Origin: Burkholderiaceae bacterium
GTDB taxonomy: Bacteria; Pseudomonadota; Gammaproteobacteria; Burkholderiales; Burkholderiaceae_C
Reading direction: 5' to 3'
Assembly (NCBI GenBank): GCA_017856435.1
Contig: JAFMFB010000021.1
Span: 1-41,780, forward strand
DNA: 41,780 bases
In this document: positions 32,851 to 41,780 of the stretch, one piece after another
Position numbering within the stretch: the stretch's first letter is position 1
How the letters are laid out: each line of letters opens with the position of its first letter
Notes under the pieces: generated by a model
Told to the model about the DNA's origin: nothing
The model's input: the letters and a program-made list of their open reading frames with translations, nothing else
Database searches by the model: none
Translations under genes and position numbers: made by a program

Positions 32851-33714
32851 TCATCGCAGCGCCATGCCAATCACAACCCCACCAAATAGCGTGAATCCAA
32901 GCCAGTGGTTCAATGCAAACGCCTTGAAACAGCCCTCCCGGGAGCGGTGCCGGATCAGCAGGTAATGCCAGGCCACCTGGCCAAGGGCCGCCAACAAAGT
33001 GACGAACCATACCCAAGGCGAAACCAGTTCTACCAACAGAGCCGTCCAGATCGCGAGATGGAGTATGTAAAACACCATGATGGCCATCACATCCAGCCGA
33101 CCCAGGGTTATGGCCGATGTTTTCATGCCGATTTTCAGGTCATCATCCCGATCCACCATGGCGTACTCTGTATCGTAGGCCAGCACCCAGAAAAGGTTTC
33201 CCAGCAGCAGCGCCCACGCCAGCATCGGCACCTCGGCGCGCACAGCGGCAAATGCCATGGGCACGCCAAAACTGAACGCCACCCCCAGCACGGCCTGTGG
33301 CATTGAAAATATCCGCTTGGCAAAAGGGTAAGCCATGGCCACTGCTAGGGCTGCAAATGACCAAGCTACTGCCACCCAATTTGTGCTCAATACCAGCAGA
33401 AATGCCGCCAAAGCCAGCACCGCACCCACCTGCAAGGCTTCCTGGCTCCTGATGCGACCGGAGGTTACCGGCCGTTGGGCGGTACGCTTGACATGACGGT
33501 CAAAGTCCCGATCAGCGACATCGTTAAGGCAACAGCCGGCACTGCGCATCAGGATCGTGCCGAAAATGAATACAGTGAGCAGATGCCAACCTGGAAAGCC
33601 GCCGGCGGCTACCCACAGGGCACTCAGACTGGGCCACAAGAGCAACAACCAACCGGCAGGCCGATCCCAGCGAATCAGGTCCAAATAGAGGGCCGCCTTG
33701 TCGGTGTAAGACAT
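32851..33714 (-). CDS. ubiA: 4-hydroxybenzoate polyprenyltransferase
   Basis: A 287-residue membrane prenyltransferase of ubiquinone synthesis, with about eight helices. The first aspartate-rich motif is in [17 protein letters not shown] (NDxxDxxxD, 64-72) and the second is [12 protein letters not shown] (DxxYAxxDxxxD, 181-192). RPVTSGRI follows the first. It attaches a polyprenyl chain to 4-hydroxybenzoate. It is convergent with the small exported-protein gene (18 nt apart) and lies 18 nt downstream of oxyR on the same strand. Confidence 0.95.
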   Translation of the reverse strand: MSYTDKAALYLDLIRWDRPAGWLLLLWPSLSALWVAAGGFPGWHLLTVFIFGTILMRSAGCCLNDVADRDFDRHVKRTAQRPVTSGRIRSQEALQVGAVLALAAFLLVLSTNWVAVAWSFAALAVAMAYPFAKRIFSMPQAVLGVAFSFGVPMAFAAVRAEVPMLAWALLLGNLFWVLAYDTEYAMVDRDDDLKIGMKTSAITLGRLDVMAIMVFYILHLAIWTALLVELVSPWVWFVTLLAALGQVAWHYLLIRHRSREGCFKAFALNHWLGFTLFGGVVIGMALR

Positions 33715-33732
33715 CGAACAAGCCTCACGACC

Positions 33733-34698
33733 TCAGGACAACCGCTTGACGCCAGGTAACGCACAGGCATAAATGGCATTGCGCAAAGCAGCAATCGCCT
33801 CATAGCGCGTGAAACTTCGCCGCCAAACCAATACGACTCTTCTGGAAGGAGGCTCTCCAGCAAAAGGGAGATATTTCACAAAGGCACCAGGGGTTGTAGC
33901 GTTCTTGACCTGTTTGCGTGACTTGGAATTGAGCGCATCTTGCGAAATGCTCAGACGTGGCACCAGCGTCATCCCCATGCCGGCAGCAACCATGTGCTTG
34001 ATGGTTTCCAGAGATGAGCCCTCAAAACTGCGCTGGATCCCCTCTGCGTTGCTGGCAAAACGGGCAAACTCAGGGCAGACCTCCAACACATGGTCACGAA
34101 AACAATGCCCCGTTCCCAACAGCAACATGGTTTCCTTTTTAAGCAAGTCGGCAGTCACATTGTCCCGCTTGGCAAGTGGGTGCTGACTGGGAACTGCAGC
34201 ATAAAAAGGCTCTTCATAAAGGGGCGCCATGGCCAGCCCCACATCGGGGAAAGGTTCAGCGAGGATGGCGCAATCAATCTCGCCTGTTCGCAACATATCG
34301 AGCAGTTTGACAGTGAAGTTTTCCTGCAATATCAACGGCATCTGGGGCACTTGGCTGATCATCTGCAGCACAAGATCGGGCAACAGGTAAGGGCCGATGG
34401 TGTAAATCACCCCCAGCCGCAAGGGCCCAGTCAGCGGATCTTTGCCGCGCTTGGCAATTTCCTTGATCTGCGCGGCCTGCTCCAGAACAGCTTGGGCCTG
34501 ACGAACAATATCCTCTCCCAGCGGGGTAACGGTCACCTCATTGGCGTTGCGCTCAAAAAGTTTGACGTCAAGCTCTTCCTCGAGTTTTTTCACAGCCACT
34601 GACAAGGTAGGCTGTGAGACAAAGCAGGCTTCCGCAGCCTTGCCAAAATGTTTCTCTCGCGCCACTGCGAGTATGTATTTGAGCTCAGTCAGGGTCAT
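33733..34698 (-). CDS. oxyR: hydrogen-peroxide-inducible regulator OxyR (LysR family)
   Basis: 321 residues. The winged helix-turn-helix starts MTLTELKYILAVAREKHFGK and includes CFVSQPTLSVAVKKLEEEL. The regulatory domain contains GTGHCFRDHVLEVCPEF, giving C199 and C208, the same numbers as the disulfide pair that senses peroxide in E. coli OxyR. The frame is open to 34794, but ATG 34698 begins the family sequence. It faces the old yellow enzyme gene across a 98-nt gap where no clear OxyR motif was seen. ubiA lies downstream. Confidence 0.94.
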   Translation of the reverse strand: MTLTELKYILAVAREKHFGKAAEACFVSQPTLSVAVKKLEEELDVKLFERNANEVTVTPLGEDIVRQAQAVLEQAAQIKEIAKRGKDPLTGPLRLGVIYTIGPYLLPDLVLQMISQVPQMPLILQENFTVKLLDMLRTGEIDCAILAEPFPDVGLAMAPLYEEPFYAAVPSQHPLAKRDNVTADLLKKETMLLLGTGHCFRDHVLEVCPEFARFASNAEGIQRSFEGSSLETIKHMVAAGMGMTLVPRLSISQDALNSKSRKQVKNATTPGAFVKYLPFAGEPPSRRVVLVWRRSFTRYEAIAALRNAIYACALPGVKRLS

Positions 34699-34796
34699 GG
34701 CTGCATTGTGACATCGCCGCCAAAACAAAGCCGCAGGGGCATGCCTTTGCCGACATGACAAAATGCCTGACTGCATACAAACATCAAGAGGCATTT

Positions 34797-35918
34797 GTGA
34801 GCCAACTTTTCTCTCCCTATACGCTGAATGGACCCAACGGCGAACTGAACCTGGCCAACCGAATCGTCATTGCACCGATGTGTCAATACTCGGCAGTGGA
34901 TGGCCAGGCCACCGATTGGCACTTAAGCCATTGGACCAGCCTGCTCAACAGCGGGGCCGCCATGATGTTCATTGAAGCCACTGGCGTTACCCCCGAGGGG
35001 CGAATCACCCCGCATTGCCTTGGGCTTTGGAACGATCTGACCGAGCAGGCTTTGGGCAATGTGCTGGCCAGAGCAAGAAAAAATGCCCCGCCGACCCCTG
35101 TATGCCTTCAGCTTGCCCACGCCGGCCGTAAAGGTTCGAGCGCGGCCCCCTGGAACGGCGGCGGCTTGCTGACGCCACAACAGGGCGGCTGGCCTACCCT
35201 GGCTCCTTCAGCATTGCCTCAGCTGCCCAATGAGCCAGCCCCAGCCGAAATGACGCACGGTCAAATCAAGGCGTTGCGCGAAGCTTTCGCCACAGCTGCA
35301 AAAAGAGCCAAGCGCGCAGGTATCGACGTTATCGAATTGCATGCAGCGCATGGCTATCTCCTGCATCAATTCTTGTCGCCACTGTCCAACCAGCGCACCG
35401 ATGACTACGGCGGCTGCCTGGACAATCGCCTGCGCCTAGCCCTTGAGGTATTCGAATCAGCCCGCAAGGCCTTTGACGGCCCCATGGGCGTACGGGTGTC
35501 CGCTACTGATTGGGTTGAAGGTGGCTGGGATCTGGATCAAACCAAGGAGTTGGCGCGTAGGCTCAAGCAGATTGGGTGTGATTTCATACATGTTTCGTCT
35601 GGCGGGGTTTCGCCCCAGCAGAAAATTTCCATAGGCCCCGGCTATCAGGTGCCGTTTGCCCGTGAAATCAAGAAGGATTGCGGCATGCCCACTATCACGG
35701 TAGGGCTCATCACCGAACCCCAACAGGCCGAGGAAATACTACTGGCCGGTGATGCAGATTTGGTGGCGCTGGCGCGGGGCTTACTCTACAAGCCCCGTTG
35801 GCCTTGGGAGGCCGCCGCCGCACTGGGCGGTCAGGTGCGCGCAAGCGAGCAGTACTGGCGGTGCCTGCCGCGCGAAGCGCAAAGTATTTTTGGCAACGTA
35901 AAAATTGGCATGCGCTAG
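34797..35918 (+). CDS. NADH:flavin oxidoreductase, old yellow enzyme class (YqjM/XenA-like)
   Basis: A 373-residue FMN-dependent ene-reductase. Seen blocks are NRIVIAPMCQYSA (C29, the position of the redox-tuning Cys in YqjM/XenA enzymes) and LAHAGRKGS. The substrate-binding pair is in ELHAAHGYLLHQFLSP (H182, H185), and PLSNQRTDDYGG follows. The GTG at 34797 is preferred: AAGAGG lies five bases upstream and the protein then begins SQLFSPYTL. An ATG at 34755 is in frame but would add 14 unconserved residues. It reduces activated double bonds of unsaturated carbonyls and nitro compounds. Divergent from oxyR, so peroxide control is plausible. Confidence 0.9.
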   Translation: MSQLFSPYTLNGPNGELNLANRIVIAPMCQYSAVDGQATDWHLSHWTSLLNSGAAMMFIEATGVTPEGRITPHCLGLWNDLTEQALGNVLARARKNAPPTPVCLQLAHAGRKGSSAAPWNGGGLLTPQQGGWPTLAPSALPQLPNEPAPAEMTHGQIKALREAFATAAKRAKRAGIDVIELHAAHGYLLHQFLSPLSNQRTDDYGGCLDNRLRLALEVFESARKAFDGPMGVRVSATDWVEGGWDLDQTKELARRLKQIGCDFIHVSSGGVSPQQKISIGPGYQVPFAREIKKDCGMPTITVGLITEPQQAEEILLAGDADLVALARGLLYKPRWPWEAAAALGGQVRASEQYWRCLPREAQSIFGNVKIGMR

Positions 35919-35964
35919 CGCCAGATCTATCGCCAAGCCAATACTCCTGCGAGAGTGCATAGGC

Positions 35965-38088
35965 TCAGGCCTTGAGAAAATCAGTACGCCCACCCAGCCA
36001 GCGGTGCAAGTGACGGGTTGCTTCATCGGGGTAGCGGTCGAGCATGATCGGGGCGGCTTTTTGAGCCCAAGCCAGAAGTGTCGAATCGGCGTTCAGATCG
36101 GCAAAGCGCAACAGCGCCTCTCCAGACTGTCGTGAACCGAGAAAATCGCCCGGGCCGCGAATATCCAGATCGCGACGTGCAATTTCAAACCCATCGTTGG
36201 TTTGCGCCATGGCCCTCAGTCGGTCACGCGCTGTCTGCGACAGCCTGGGCGCCTCACCTGTGGCGTAGAGCAAAACACACGCAGATGCACCGGCGCCACG
36301 CCCTACCCTGCCACGCAATTGATGTAACTGGCTCAGGCCAAAGCGCTCGGCGTGTTCGATCACCATCAAGGTGGCATTGGGCACATCCACCCCCACCTCG
36401 ATCACCGTGGTGCTGACCAGCACGCCCATCTCCCCGCTGGCAAACGAAGCCATCACTGATTTCTTTTCAGCCACCGGCATGCGCGAGTGCAAGAGGCCCA
36501 CCATTACGGCTGGAGCATTGTCATTGGAGATACGGGAATCATCGGCCTGATTGAGCGCCGCTGACAACTGGGCATGGGTCTGCGTGGCATTGGCCAGGTC
36601 AAGAGCTTCACTTTCCTCGATCAAGGGACAGACCCAATAGACCTGCCGCCCCTGCATAAGTTGAGCGCGAATACGCTCTATCACTTCGGCCCGCCGTTGT
36701 TCAGAGACCACCTTGGTCACGATGGGGCTGCGCCCGGGGGGCAGTTCATCAATGGTGGAAACATCCAAATCGGCGTAATAACTCATCGCTAGCGTTCTTG
36801 GGATTGGCGTGGCCGTCATCATCAGCATATGTGGCTCCAGATCGCCCTCCTGGGTTTTGCTGCGCAAGGCCAACCTCTGCGCAACGCCAAACCGGTGTTG
36901 CTCATCAATGATGGCCAGAGCCAGTTTCCTGAACTGAACCTGCTCCTGAATCACCGCATGGGTACCCACCACCAGCCCGGCCCCACCACTGGCAATCATG
37001 GCGAGCATCTCGGCGCGTTCTTTCTTTTTTTGGCTACCCGTCAACCAGGCGATCTGTACGCCCAAGGGCTCCAGCCAAGCAATCAGCTTTCGAAAATGTT
37101 GTTCAGCCAAAATTTCGGTAGGTGCCATCAGGGCACATTGCCAACCTGCATCCATGCACCGGGCCGCCGCCAGAGCTGCCACCACCGTCTTGCCCGAACC
37201 CACGTCGCCCTGAAGCAAGCGGTGCATGGGTTGGGGCTGGGCCAGATTTCTGACAATTTCCTCAACCACCCTCTTTTGTGCCGCGGTTAATTGAAAGGGC
37301 AGTCTCTTGAGCAGGCCCTGGTACAGCAAGCCATCTTCCGTTTCGCTCAATTTGGGTGCATGCAAGTGTTCCCGTTCGCGACGAGAAAGCAGTTGCGATA
37401 GCTGTTGGGCGAGCAATTCCTCCGCCTTTAATCGCTGCCAGGCCGGATGGGTGTGATCCTCCAGCTCGCACAACGACACATCGGGGCTTGGGTGATGCAA
37501 GAAATTCAATGCGTCACGCAATGTCCAGAGAGGGATTGGCTGGAGGGCTGAAGAAACCTCAGGGGCGATAGTTTCCTCAAGGTCCGCTTTCGCAAGCCCC
37601 GACAGCACAGCCTTGCGCAGGTAGGCTTGGGGTAAAGCAGCCACTGTCGGATAGACAGGGGTGAGGGACTTGGGCAACGCCCCGGTTGCCGCCCGCGTCT
37701 GGGGATGCATCATGGTCCAGCCCAGCAATCCGCCACGCAGTTCACCTCGCGCCCTGATCCTGTTACCGACCGCAAGGGATTTTTGCTGTGAGGGGTAGAA
37801 ATTGAAGAACCGCAAAATACACGAAACGCCACCGTCACTCAACGAAACCAGCAACTGACGGCGCGGACGAAAGCTCACCTCACAAGAGGTCACCACTCCC
37901 TCGATTTGCACCAGGTCGCCCTCGCGGGCTTGTGACAAGTCGGTGATCCGTGTCTCGTCCTCATAGCGCAACGGCAAGTGCAACGCCAGATCAATATCAC
38001 GCCGAAGACCAAGCTTGAGCAAGCCTTTTTGCGGAGCACTCAGCTTGCTCGAGGAGTCCACCTTACCGGCCACCGAAACCTGCCCCAT
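35965..38088 (-). CDS. recG: ATP-dependent DNA helicase RecG
   Basis: A 707-residue fork-regression and branch-migration helicase (E. coli 693). The N-terminal wedge OB domain includes HLPLRYEDET and FFNFYPSQQ. Walker A is GDVGSGKT (294-301), the DEAH-type box DEQH (395-398), followed by TATPIPRTLAMSYY. The C-terminal helicase lobe has TTVIEVGVDVPNATLMVIEH and QLRGRVGRG, and the RecG tail has LDIRGPGDFLGSRQSG. ATG 38088 is preferred; the open frame to 38163 adds residues that cross a palindrome and look non-coding. Convergent with the old yellow enzyme gene. Confidence 0.94.
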   Translation of the reverse strand: MGQVSVAGKVDSSSKLSAPQKGLLKLGLRRDIDLALHLPLRYEDETRITDLSQAREGDLVQIEGVVTSCEVSFRPRRQLLVSLSDGGVSCILRFFNFYPSQQKSLAVGNRIRARGELRGGLLGWTMMHPQTRAATGALPKSLTPVYPTVAALPQAYLRKAVLSGLAKADLEETIAPEVSSALQPIPLWTLRDALNFLHHPSPDVSLCELEDHTHPAWQRLKAEELLAQQLSQLLSRREREHLHAPKLSETEDGLLYQGLLKRLPFQLTAAQKRVVEEIVRNLAQPQPMHRLLQGDVGSGKTVVAALAAARCMDAGWQCALMAPTEILAEQHFRKLIAWLEPLGVQIAWLTGSQKKKERAEMLAMIASGGAGLVVGTHAVIQEQVQFRKLALAIIDEQHRFGVAQRLALRSKTQEGDLEPHMLMMTATPIPRTLAMSYYADLDVSTIDELPPGRSPIVTKVVSEQRRAEVIERIRAQLMQGRQVYWVCPLIEESEALDLANATQTHAQLSAALNQADDSRISNDNAPAVMVGLLHSRMPVAEKKSVMASFASGEMGVLVSTTVIEVGVDVPNATLMVIEHAERFGLSQLHQLRGRVGRGAGASACVLLYATGEAPRLSQTARDRLRAMAQTNDGFEIARRDLDIRGPGDFLGSRQSGEALLRFADLNADSTLLAWAQKAAPIMLDRYPDEATRHLHRWLGGRTDFLKA

Positions 38089-38091
38089 GTA

Positions 38092-38140
38092 CTTTGGGGA
38101 CGCACTGCGTCCCTCCTGAATTTGAATTATTGCCCCAAAG
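38092..38140. repeat. nested palindromes just upstream of recG
   Basis: GGGACGCA-C-TGCGTCCC (38097-38113) is a perfect 8-bp inverted repeat with one central base, 8 bp from the recG start codon. An outer pair, CTTTGGGG (38092-38099) and CCCCAAAG (38133-38140), is also perfectly complementary. It could be an operator, an mRNA hairpin masking the recG ribosome-binding site, or a REP-like scattered repeat. Confidence 0.5.
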
Positions 38141-38519
38141 ATTACGTTGGCCAGTTCTTGCAAAACGACCAGTCCAGTCTCCGTGGTTTATCAGGGGCAC
38201 AAGCAACCATTCGGGTAGGGTTTGCTCCTTCAGGGGTTGGCAACAAGGATCCGGGTTTTGGTCGGACGCAAGTTGGACAAGTGCAACCGTTCTCTCAACC
38301 TGACACTCAGGCACCCGCTCATTCAACTGATCGCTCTGACCAAGATCTTGGCCCGTTTCAATACGATCGCCCTTGTAGCCTGACTCAGTATCCAATCTGA
38401 ACATCTGCATTCAATCATTATTTCACTGGTTCGAGCGACCAGGTCAGCGGATGCAATCCATGGCAGAATCTGCCCCTCCAAAAAACAACTTGGTACGGGC
38501 TTGTCCAGCCCTCAAGCGT
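38141..38519. other. recG-queA divergent intergenic region, no recognised gene
   Basis: About 380 bases between the recG palindromes and the chosen queA start. Long open frames exist on both strands (38063-38410 minus and 37978-38400 plus), but neither has a recognisable domain, a ribosome-binding site or a family opening. Promoters for recG and queA must be here; no strong match stood out. Confidence 0.4.
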
Positions 38520-39623
38520 ATGCATGAGCTTCCTGACGCGTCACGCGTCTTCACCCTCAGCGATTTTGATTTCCAGCTGCCTGCCGAATTGATTGCGCAG
38601 CATCCGAGCCACGTGCGCAGCGCCTCGCGCCTGCTCGACGGCCGGGGCCATGACCTTAAGGATCGCATCTTCCATGAGCTACCGGCGCTGCTTCAGCCAG
38701 GGGATCTGCTGGTTTTCAATGACACGCAGGTTATGAAGGCGCGCCTGTTTGGTCATAAACCATCGGGCGGCAAACTCGAGTTGCTGGTCGAACGGGTTCT
38801 GCCAGACCACCGGGTGGTGGCACATATGAAGGTCAGCAAAAAACCAGCCATCGGAACCGTGCTGCAAATGGATGGCGGATTCTTCGCCGAACTCTTGGGT
38901 CGTTGGCCCAACGCGCAAGGCCCCCTGTTCCAATTGCGCCTGAGCGACGATCCCCATAGGCTGATGGAGCGCCATGGCCACGTGCCTTTGCCGCCTTATA
39001 TTTCTCACGATGACACCGCCGAGGATGTTTCGCGCTATCAGACGGTCTTCGCTGCGCGCCCAGGAGCTGCCGCCGCACCCACGGCGGCGCTGCATTTTGA
39101 TGATCAGGTGTTGCAAGAGCTGGAGAGGCGGGGCGTGCAGCGCGCCCATGTCACGCTGCATGTTGGCGCTGGCACTTTCTCACCGGTTAAAACCGAACAT
39201 CTGGCCGATCACCGCATGCACAGTGAGTGGTACGAGGTGTCACCAAGCACCCTGCAAGCCCTGGCGGCAACCAAGGCGCGCGGTGGCCGCATTGTCGCGG
39301 TCGGCACCACCACCGTGCGCACTCTCGAATCCTGGGCCAGAGCACATCAGCTTGGGCCCGATTTGCACGCGCTGGAAAGTTTGGCATGTTCGACCCAGGC
39401 CCCGTACTCTGCCGACACCGACATCTTCATCACGCCAGGATTTCAATTCAAACTGGTCGATCTCCTGATCACCAACTTTCACCTCCCGAAATCCACCTTG
39501 ATGATGCTGGTGAGCGCCTTTGCCGGTTATCAAAACATTAAGACGATCTATCAACATGCAATTGATCGTTCCTACAGGTTTTTCAGTTATGGCGATGCCA
39601 TGCTCCTGCAACGGCAAGCATGA
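38520..39623 (+). CDS. queA: S-adenosylmethionine:tRNA ribosyltransferase-isomerase
   Basis: About 367 residues (E. coli 356). It transfers and isomerises the ribosyl part of SAM onto 7-aminomethyl-7-deazaguanine in tRNA, making epoxyqueuosine. Conserved blocks are [60 protein letters not shown] with [16 protein letters not shown] and [18 protein letters not shown]. The frame is open to 38451; ATG 38520 is chosen because the family homology begins ten residues later. An ATG at 38460 is also possible. It ends 3 nt from the convergent ferredoxin gene. Confidence 0.94.
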   Translation: MHELPDASRVFTLSDFDFQLPAELIAQHPSHVRSASRLLDGRGHDLKDRIFHELPALLQPGDLLVFNDTQVMKARLFGHKPSGGKLELLVERVLPDHRVVAHMKVSKKPAIGTVLQMDGGFFAELLGRWPNAQGPLFQLRLSDDPHRLMERHGHVPLPPYISHDDTAEDVSRYQTVFAARPGAAAAPTAALHFDDQVLQELERRGVQRAHVTLHVGAGTFSPVKTEHLADHRMHSEWYEVSPSTLQALAATKARGGRIVAVGTTTVRTLESWARAHQLGPDLHALESLACSTQAPYSADTDIFITPGFQFKLVDLLITNFHLPKSTLMMLVSAFAGYQNIKTIYQHAIDRSYRFFSYGDAMLLQRQA

Positions 39624-39626
39624 GCT

Positions 39627-39959
39627 TCAACCACTCGTGCGCAGGTAAACACGCCCTTTTTCAACTCTCACGGGCCAGGTGCGAATCGCCTGACTACATG
39701 GCGCCATGGTGACTGCACCGGTTCGAATATCAAACCGCCCTTGATGAAAAGGGCACTCAATTTCGTAATCCTCCAGAAAGCCTTCGCATAGGCGGGCTTC
39801 ACCATGCGTGCATTGGTTATCTGTGGCAAAAACTTCGCCATTCAGCAAAAACAGGGCCACCTCCTTGAAACCTACCGGCACTGCAATGCCCGCCCCTTCG
39901 AAAAGGTGATCTAGCGCCGCCACCTCAATCCAGTCGTTACCCTCTTCTTGGATCGTCAT
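39627..39959 (-). CDS. Rieske-type ferredoxin of an aromatic-ring dioxygenase
   Basis: 110 residues with one Rieske [2Fe-2S] site: C50 and H52 in NQCTHGEA, C69 and H72 in [11 protein letters not shown] protein of this size without an oxygenase domain is the electron-carrying component (NagAb/NdoA type) of multicomponent oxygenases. Its ATG overlaps the stop of the beta-subunit gene (ATGA), so it belongs to the oxygenase operon. The reductase that should feed it is not in the window. Confidence 0.9.
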   Translation of the reverse strand: MTIQEEGNDWIEVAALDHLFEGAGIAVPVGFKEVALFLLNGEVFATDNQCTHGEARLCEGFLEDYEIECPFHQGRFDIRTGAVTMAPCSQAIRTWPVRVEKGRVYLRTSG

Positions 39960-40426
39960 ATCGGATAAATGATCGAGTTGGGAATCATTTCACTGTCGTA
40001 AACGCATAGTCTTTGGGAAAACTTCAAGCCCTCTGAAGTCGCAACCACAACATCCAGATAACGACCCACATTAAACACGGTGCTCATGCCATCCAGCTTG
40101 GTCCGGAAAACAGCATAGTTAGCCTCACATTCAATGCGCTCGGACGTACATTGATGCACGATGGGCGCACCCACCACATGACGCTGGTAGTAGGGGTCGT
40201 GGAAAAGCGTCTCTTTGATGCCGTACACCCGGTCGAGCAGTCCGGCTTTGCTGTCGAAGCTCAAAGTTGCTAAGGGAAATCCACGCTCATGATTTTCCCG
40301 TGGGATCAGCTTATAAACACAGTCTTCTGTGAAGAAGCCGGGCCAAAGATCCCAGTTGCCGCTATCCACCGCGCGCGCATAGTCAGCGTGAAGTTGCAAA
40401 AGTTGCTGATACAACCCAAAGTCCAT
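39956..40426 (-). CDS. nagH: aromatic-ring hydroxylase small (beta) subunit, salicylate 5-hydroxylase-like
   Basis: 156 residues of the ring-hydroxylating dioxygenase beta fold (NTF2-like). [20 protein letters not shown] and [19 protein letters not shown] fit the small subunits of NagH-type enzymes. The beta subunit has no metal and shapes the alpha3beta3 hexamer. It lies 127 nt downstream of the alpha gene, a spacer with no recognisable feature. The symbol rests on the partner alpha subunit and on recalled similarity, so it is provisional. Confidence 0.78.
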   Translation of the reverse strand: MDFGLYQQLLQLHADYARAVDSGNWDLWPGFFTEDCVYKLIPRENHERGFPLATLSFDSKAGLLDRVYGIKETLFHDPYYQRHVVGAPIVHQCTSERIECEANYAVFRTKLDGMSTVFNVGRYLDVVVATSEGLKFSQRLCVYDSEMIPNSIIYPI

Positions 40427-40553
40427 CTTAGATAGCTATTTGTGAGTTGAAGGCTGTTAGATGAAAACAAATGAAGGGTGTACAGCGTCTTTGCTGCTGG
40501 TGCGTTTTAAGGCAAGGCATTCAATAAAATGTATGAACAAGGGCAGGCTCATT

Positions 40554-41780
40554 TCATAGCTCCATGACTTTGCGCCAATATTCGTACATGCCTCGGATCA
40601 AGGTCTCGGTCACCATGTGATCGGTATCTTCAACCTCGCGCCCACCCATTTCAGCCAGCACTCGGTGCTCTGTTTTCTGCTCGAACCCCTGCTGGGAGAA
40701 CTCGATCACTTCGCCATCGTCTGCGCTGACAAAGCCAGCCGGGCCAAATAGATTGGCCTGCCGCAGCCGGCGTTGTGTCATCTCAGGCGAGTCGTCTGCA
40801 AAACCAAAATGAGTCCAGACAAAGTCAAACGCGCCGTGACCATCTGGCTGGATATGACGCGTGGAAACACTGTTGACCTGCTGCTGAAAGATCACGCTGG
40901 GGAATAAAGTGGTCATCACAACCGTAGGCCCCCCCCACCAGGCTTCCGGCACGATATCCAGAAATCGCTTGTCCTGAAGCTCCATGGTCTGCTTGAAGCT
41001 GGCCACGCCCGATACTTCATTGTTTTTAAGGGCATTACCGCGGGTAGAAATCATCGCTGCATGTCGATGGTGCGCATCCATTCGCAACTGTGACTTGTTG
41101 TCAGACCGCCATAACCCGAAGGTGACAAACCAGCTGTGAAGCAATCCGGGGTGATAGGGGTCCTTGATGTTTTCCTGCATCAGTTTCCAATTCCCCGGAA
41201 TACGCTGTCGGTTGTAGCCCAGGATGACCAATTCGCGACCGTTAAAAAGCCGGTCGAAATAGGTCAGGATGGTGGGACCCATATAGTCTTCCAGTGACTC
41301 CACCTCGGGGTCGAAAGAGGCAAAGACCACCCCCCCACGCCGAGCCACCCGCAATTTGCGCAGTCCGTTTTCCTTGGGGTCAAAGTCCGCGGGCATACCG
41401 CCGTTGACCTGCCCGTCTTGGCGAACCCCGCGCCTAAAAGGCACCCCCTGCAAATCCCCATTGAGGGCATAACTCCACTGGTGATAGGGGCAGACAAATT
41501 CTTTTTTGTTGCCGTGACGCTCACGGCAAAACTGCATGCCACGGTGGGCGCAAACATTTTCAACCACAAAGATTTCGGCCTCACTACCGCGAACCATGAT
41601 GACCGAGCGCTCACCGATCACGGTTCGTTTGAAATCTCCTGGGCTGGGAATCTCCACTTCGAGCCCGACATAACACCAATGACCTTGGTAAAAGAAACGC
41701 TCCAACTCTTTGCGGTGCAAAGCTTCATCGGTATAGACAGCGAATGGAATCCGGCTGGTACCACCACCTTCCCAATTCAA
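40554..41780 (-). CDS. nagG: Rieske oxygenase large (alpha) subunit, salicylate 5-hydroxylase-like (5' end may be cut by window edge)
   Basis: At least 408 residues. The Rieske centre is C77/H79 (NVCAHRGMQF) and C97/H100 (VCPYHQWSY). The mononuclear iron site is D207, H210 and H215 in ENIKDPYHPGLLH. GDFKRTVIGERSVIMVRG, PFRRGVRQDGQVNGGMP and NSVSTRHIQPDGHG agree, from memory, with NagG of the nag naphthalene pathway. That enzyme with NagH, ferredoxin and reductase turns salicylate into gentisate. Other relatives are terephthalate and anthranilate dioxygenases. The frame is open to the last base (a TTG there could be read as start), so the true N-terminus probably lies beyond the edge. Confidence 0.82.
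   Translation of the reverse strand: MNWEGGGTSRIPFAVYTDEALHRKELERFFYQGHWCYVGLEVEIPSPGDFKRTVIGERSVIMVRGSEAEIFVVENVCAHRGMQFCRERHGNKKEFVCPYHQWSYALNGDLQGVPFRRGVRQDGQVNGGMPADFDPKENGLRKLRVARRGGVVFASFDPEVESLEDYMGPTILTYFDRLFNGRELVILGYNRQRIPGNWKLMQENIKDPYHPGLLHSWFVTFGLWRSDNKSQLRMDAHHRHAAMISTRGNALKNNEVSGVASFKQTMELQDKRFLDIVPEAWWGGPTVVMTTLFPSVIFQQQVNSVSTRHIQPDGHGAFDFVWTHFGFADDSPEMTQRRLRQANLFGPAGFVSADDGEVIEFSQQGFEQKTEHRVLAEMGGREVEDTDHMVTETLIRGMYEYWRKVMEL

Noticed and set aside
38063-38410. A 115-codon minus-strand frame upstream of recG
   Set aside because: Crosses the recG palindromes and recG start, no ribosome-binding site and no family resemblance; left as unexplained intergenic DNA.

Overview
The window reads as a chromosomal segment of a betaproteobacterium of the order Burkholderiales, probably Comamonadaceae or a close relative. 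The evidence is the 5' end of a 16S rRNA gene with the betaproteobacterial sequence at the left edge, a Bug-type periplasmic binding protein, the ubiA-oxyR-recG-queA neighbourhood, and the protein sequences overall. The genus is inference. Almost everything is housekeeping or ordinary catabolic DNA. I found no insertion sequence, prophage, CRISPR array or toxin-antitoxin module.

Layout, left to right. Positions 1-599 hold the 5' end of a 16S rRNA gene (minus strand) and its leader with two candidate promoters. From 600 to 3373 is a plus-strand operon: uup (ABC-F ATPase), a histidine-phosphatase-fold protein and slyX. Convergent to it (3415-5892, minus) is a two-gene unit, a B12-binding radical SAM protein and a creatininase-family hydrolase. 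Upstream of that unit lies a broken remnant of a cyclopropane-fatty-acyl-phospholipid synthase gene. From 6421 to 10749 (plus) are a DsbD/ScsB-like transmembrane reductase, a periplasmic redoxin, a small membrane protein and hemE. A very AT-rich gap with DnaA-box matches separates hemE from priA (11089-13176). An AEC-family permease (minus) and rep (plus) follow.

Positions 16455-22033 form a catabolic island. On the minus strand are an L-arabinonate-dehydratase-like IlvD/Edd enzyme, an HpaI-type aldolase and a carboxymuconolactone-decarboxylase-fold protein. Divergent on the plus strand are a Bug solute-binding protein and an FAD aromatic-ring monooxygenase. Positions 22061-31404 (minus) hold the complete spc and alpha ribosomal operons, from rplN to rplQ, with secY, infA, rpmJ and rpoA. 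The initiator tRNA gene lies 18 nt beyond rplQ, followed by a hairpin. The S10 operon that usually precedes rplN is absent; a promoter with a structured leader and a divergent proC lie there instead.

The right end carries proC, a Lys-rich exported small protein, ubiA, oxyR with a divergent old yellow enzyme, recG, queA, and a Rieske oxygenase set (alpha, beta, ferredoxin). The oxygenase most resembles the NagG/NagH salicylate 5-hydroxylase, whose alpha subunit runs to the window edge.

Functional threads. Genome maintenance is strongly represented (priA, rep, recG, uup, plus the DnaA-box region). Translation and transcription form one long minus-strand operon. Periplasmic thiol chemistry (DsbD-like plus redoxin) and oxidative-stress sensing (OxyR with Cys199 and Cys208) form a redox theme. 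Aromatic and sugar-acid catabolism appears twice; both the flavin monooxygenase and the NagGH-like oxygenase could feed gentisate-type pathways, which is inference. The observations I consider most worth following are the DnaA-box/AT-rich gap between hemE and priA, the detached spc operon with its own leader, the B12-radical-SAM/creatininase pair, and the cfa remnant whose frame ends exactly on the radical SAM start codon.
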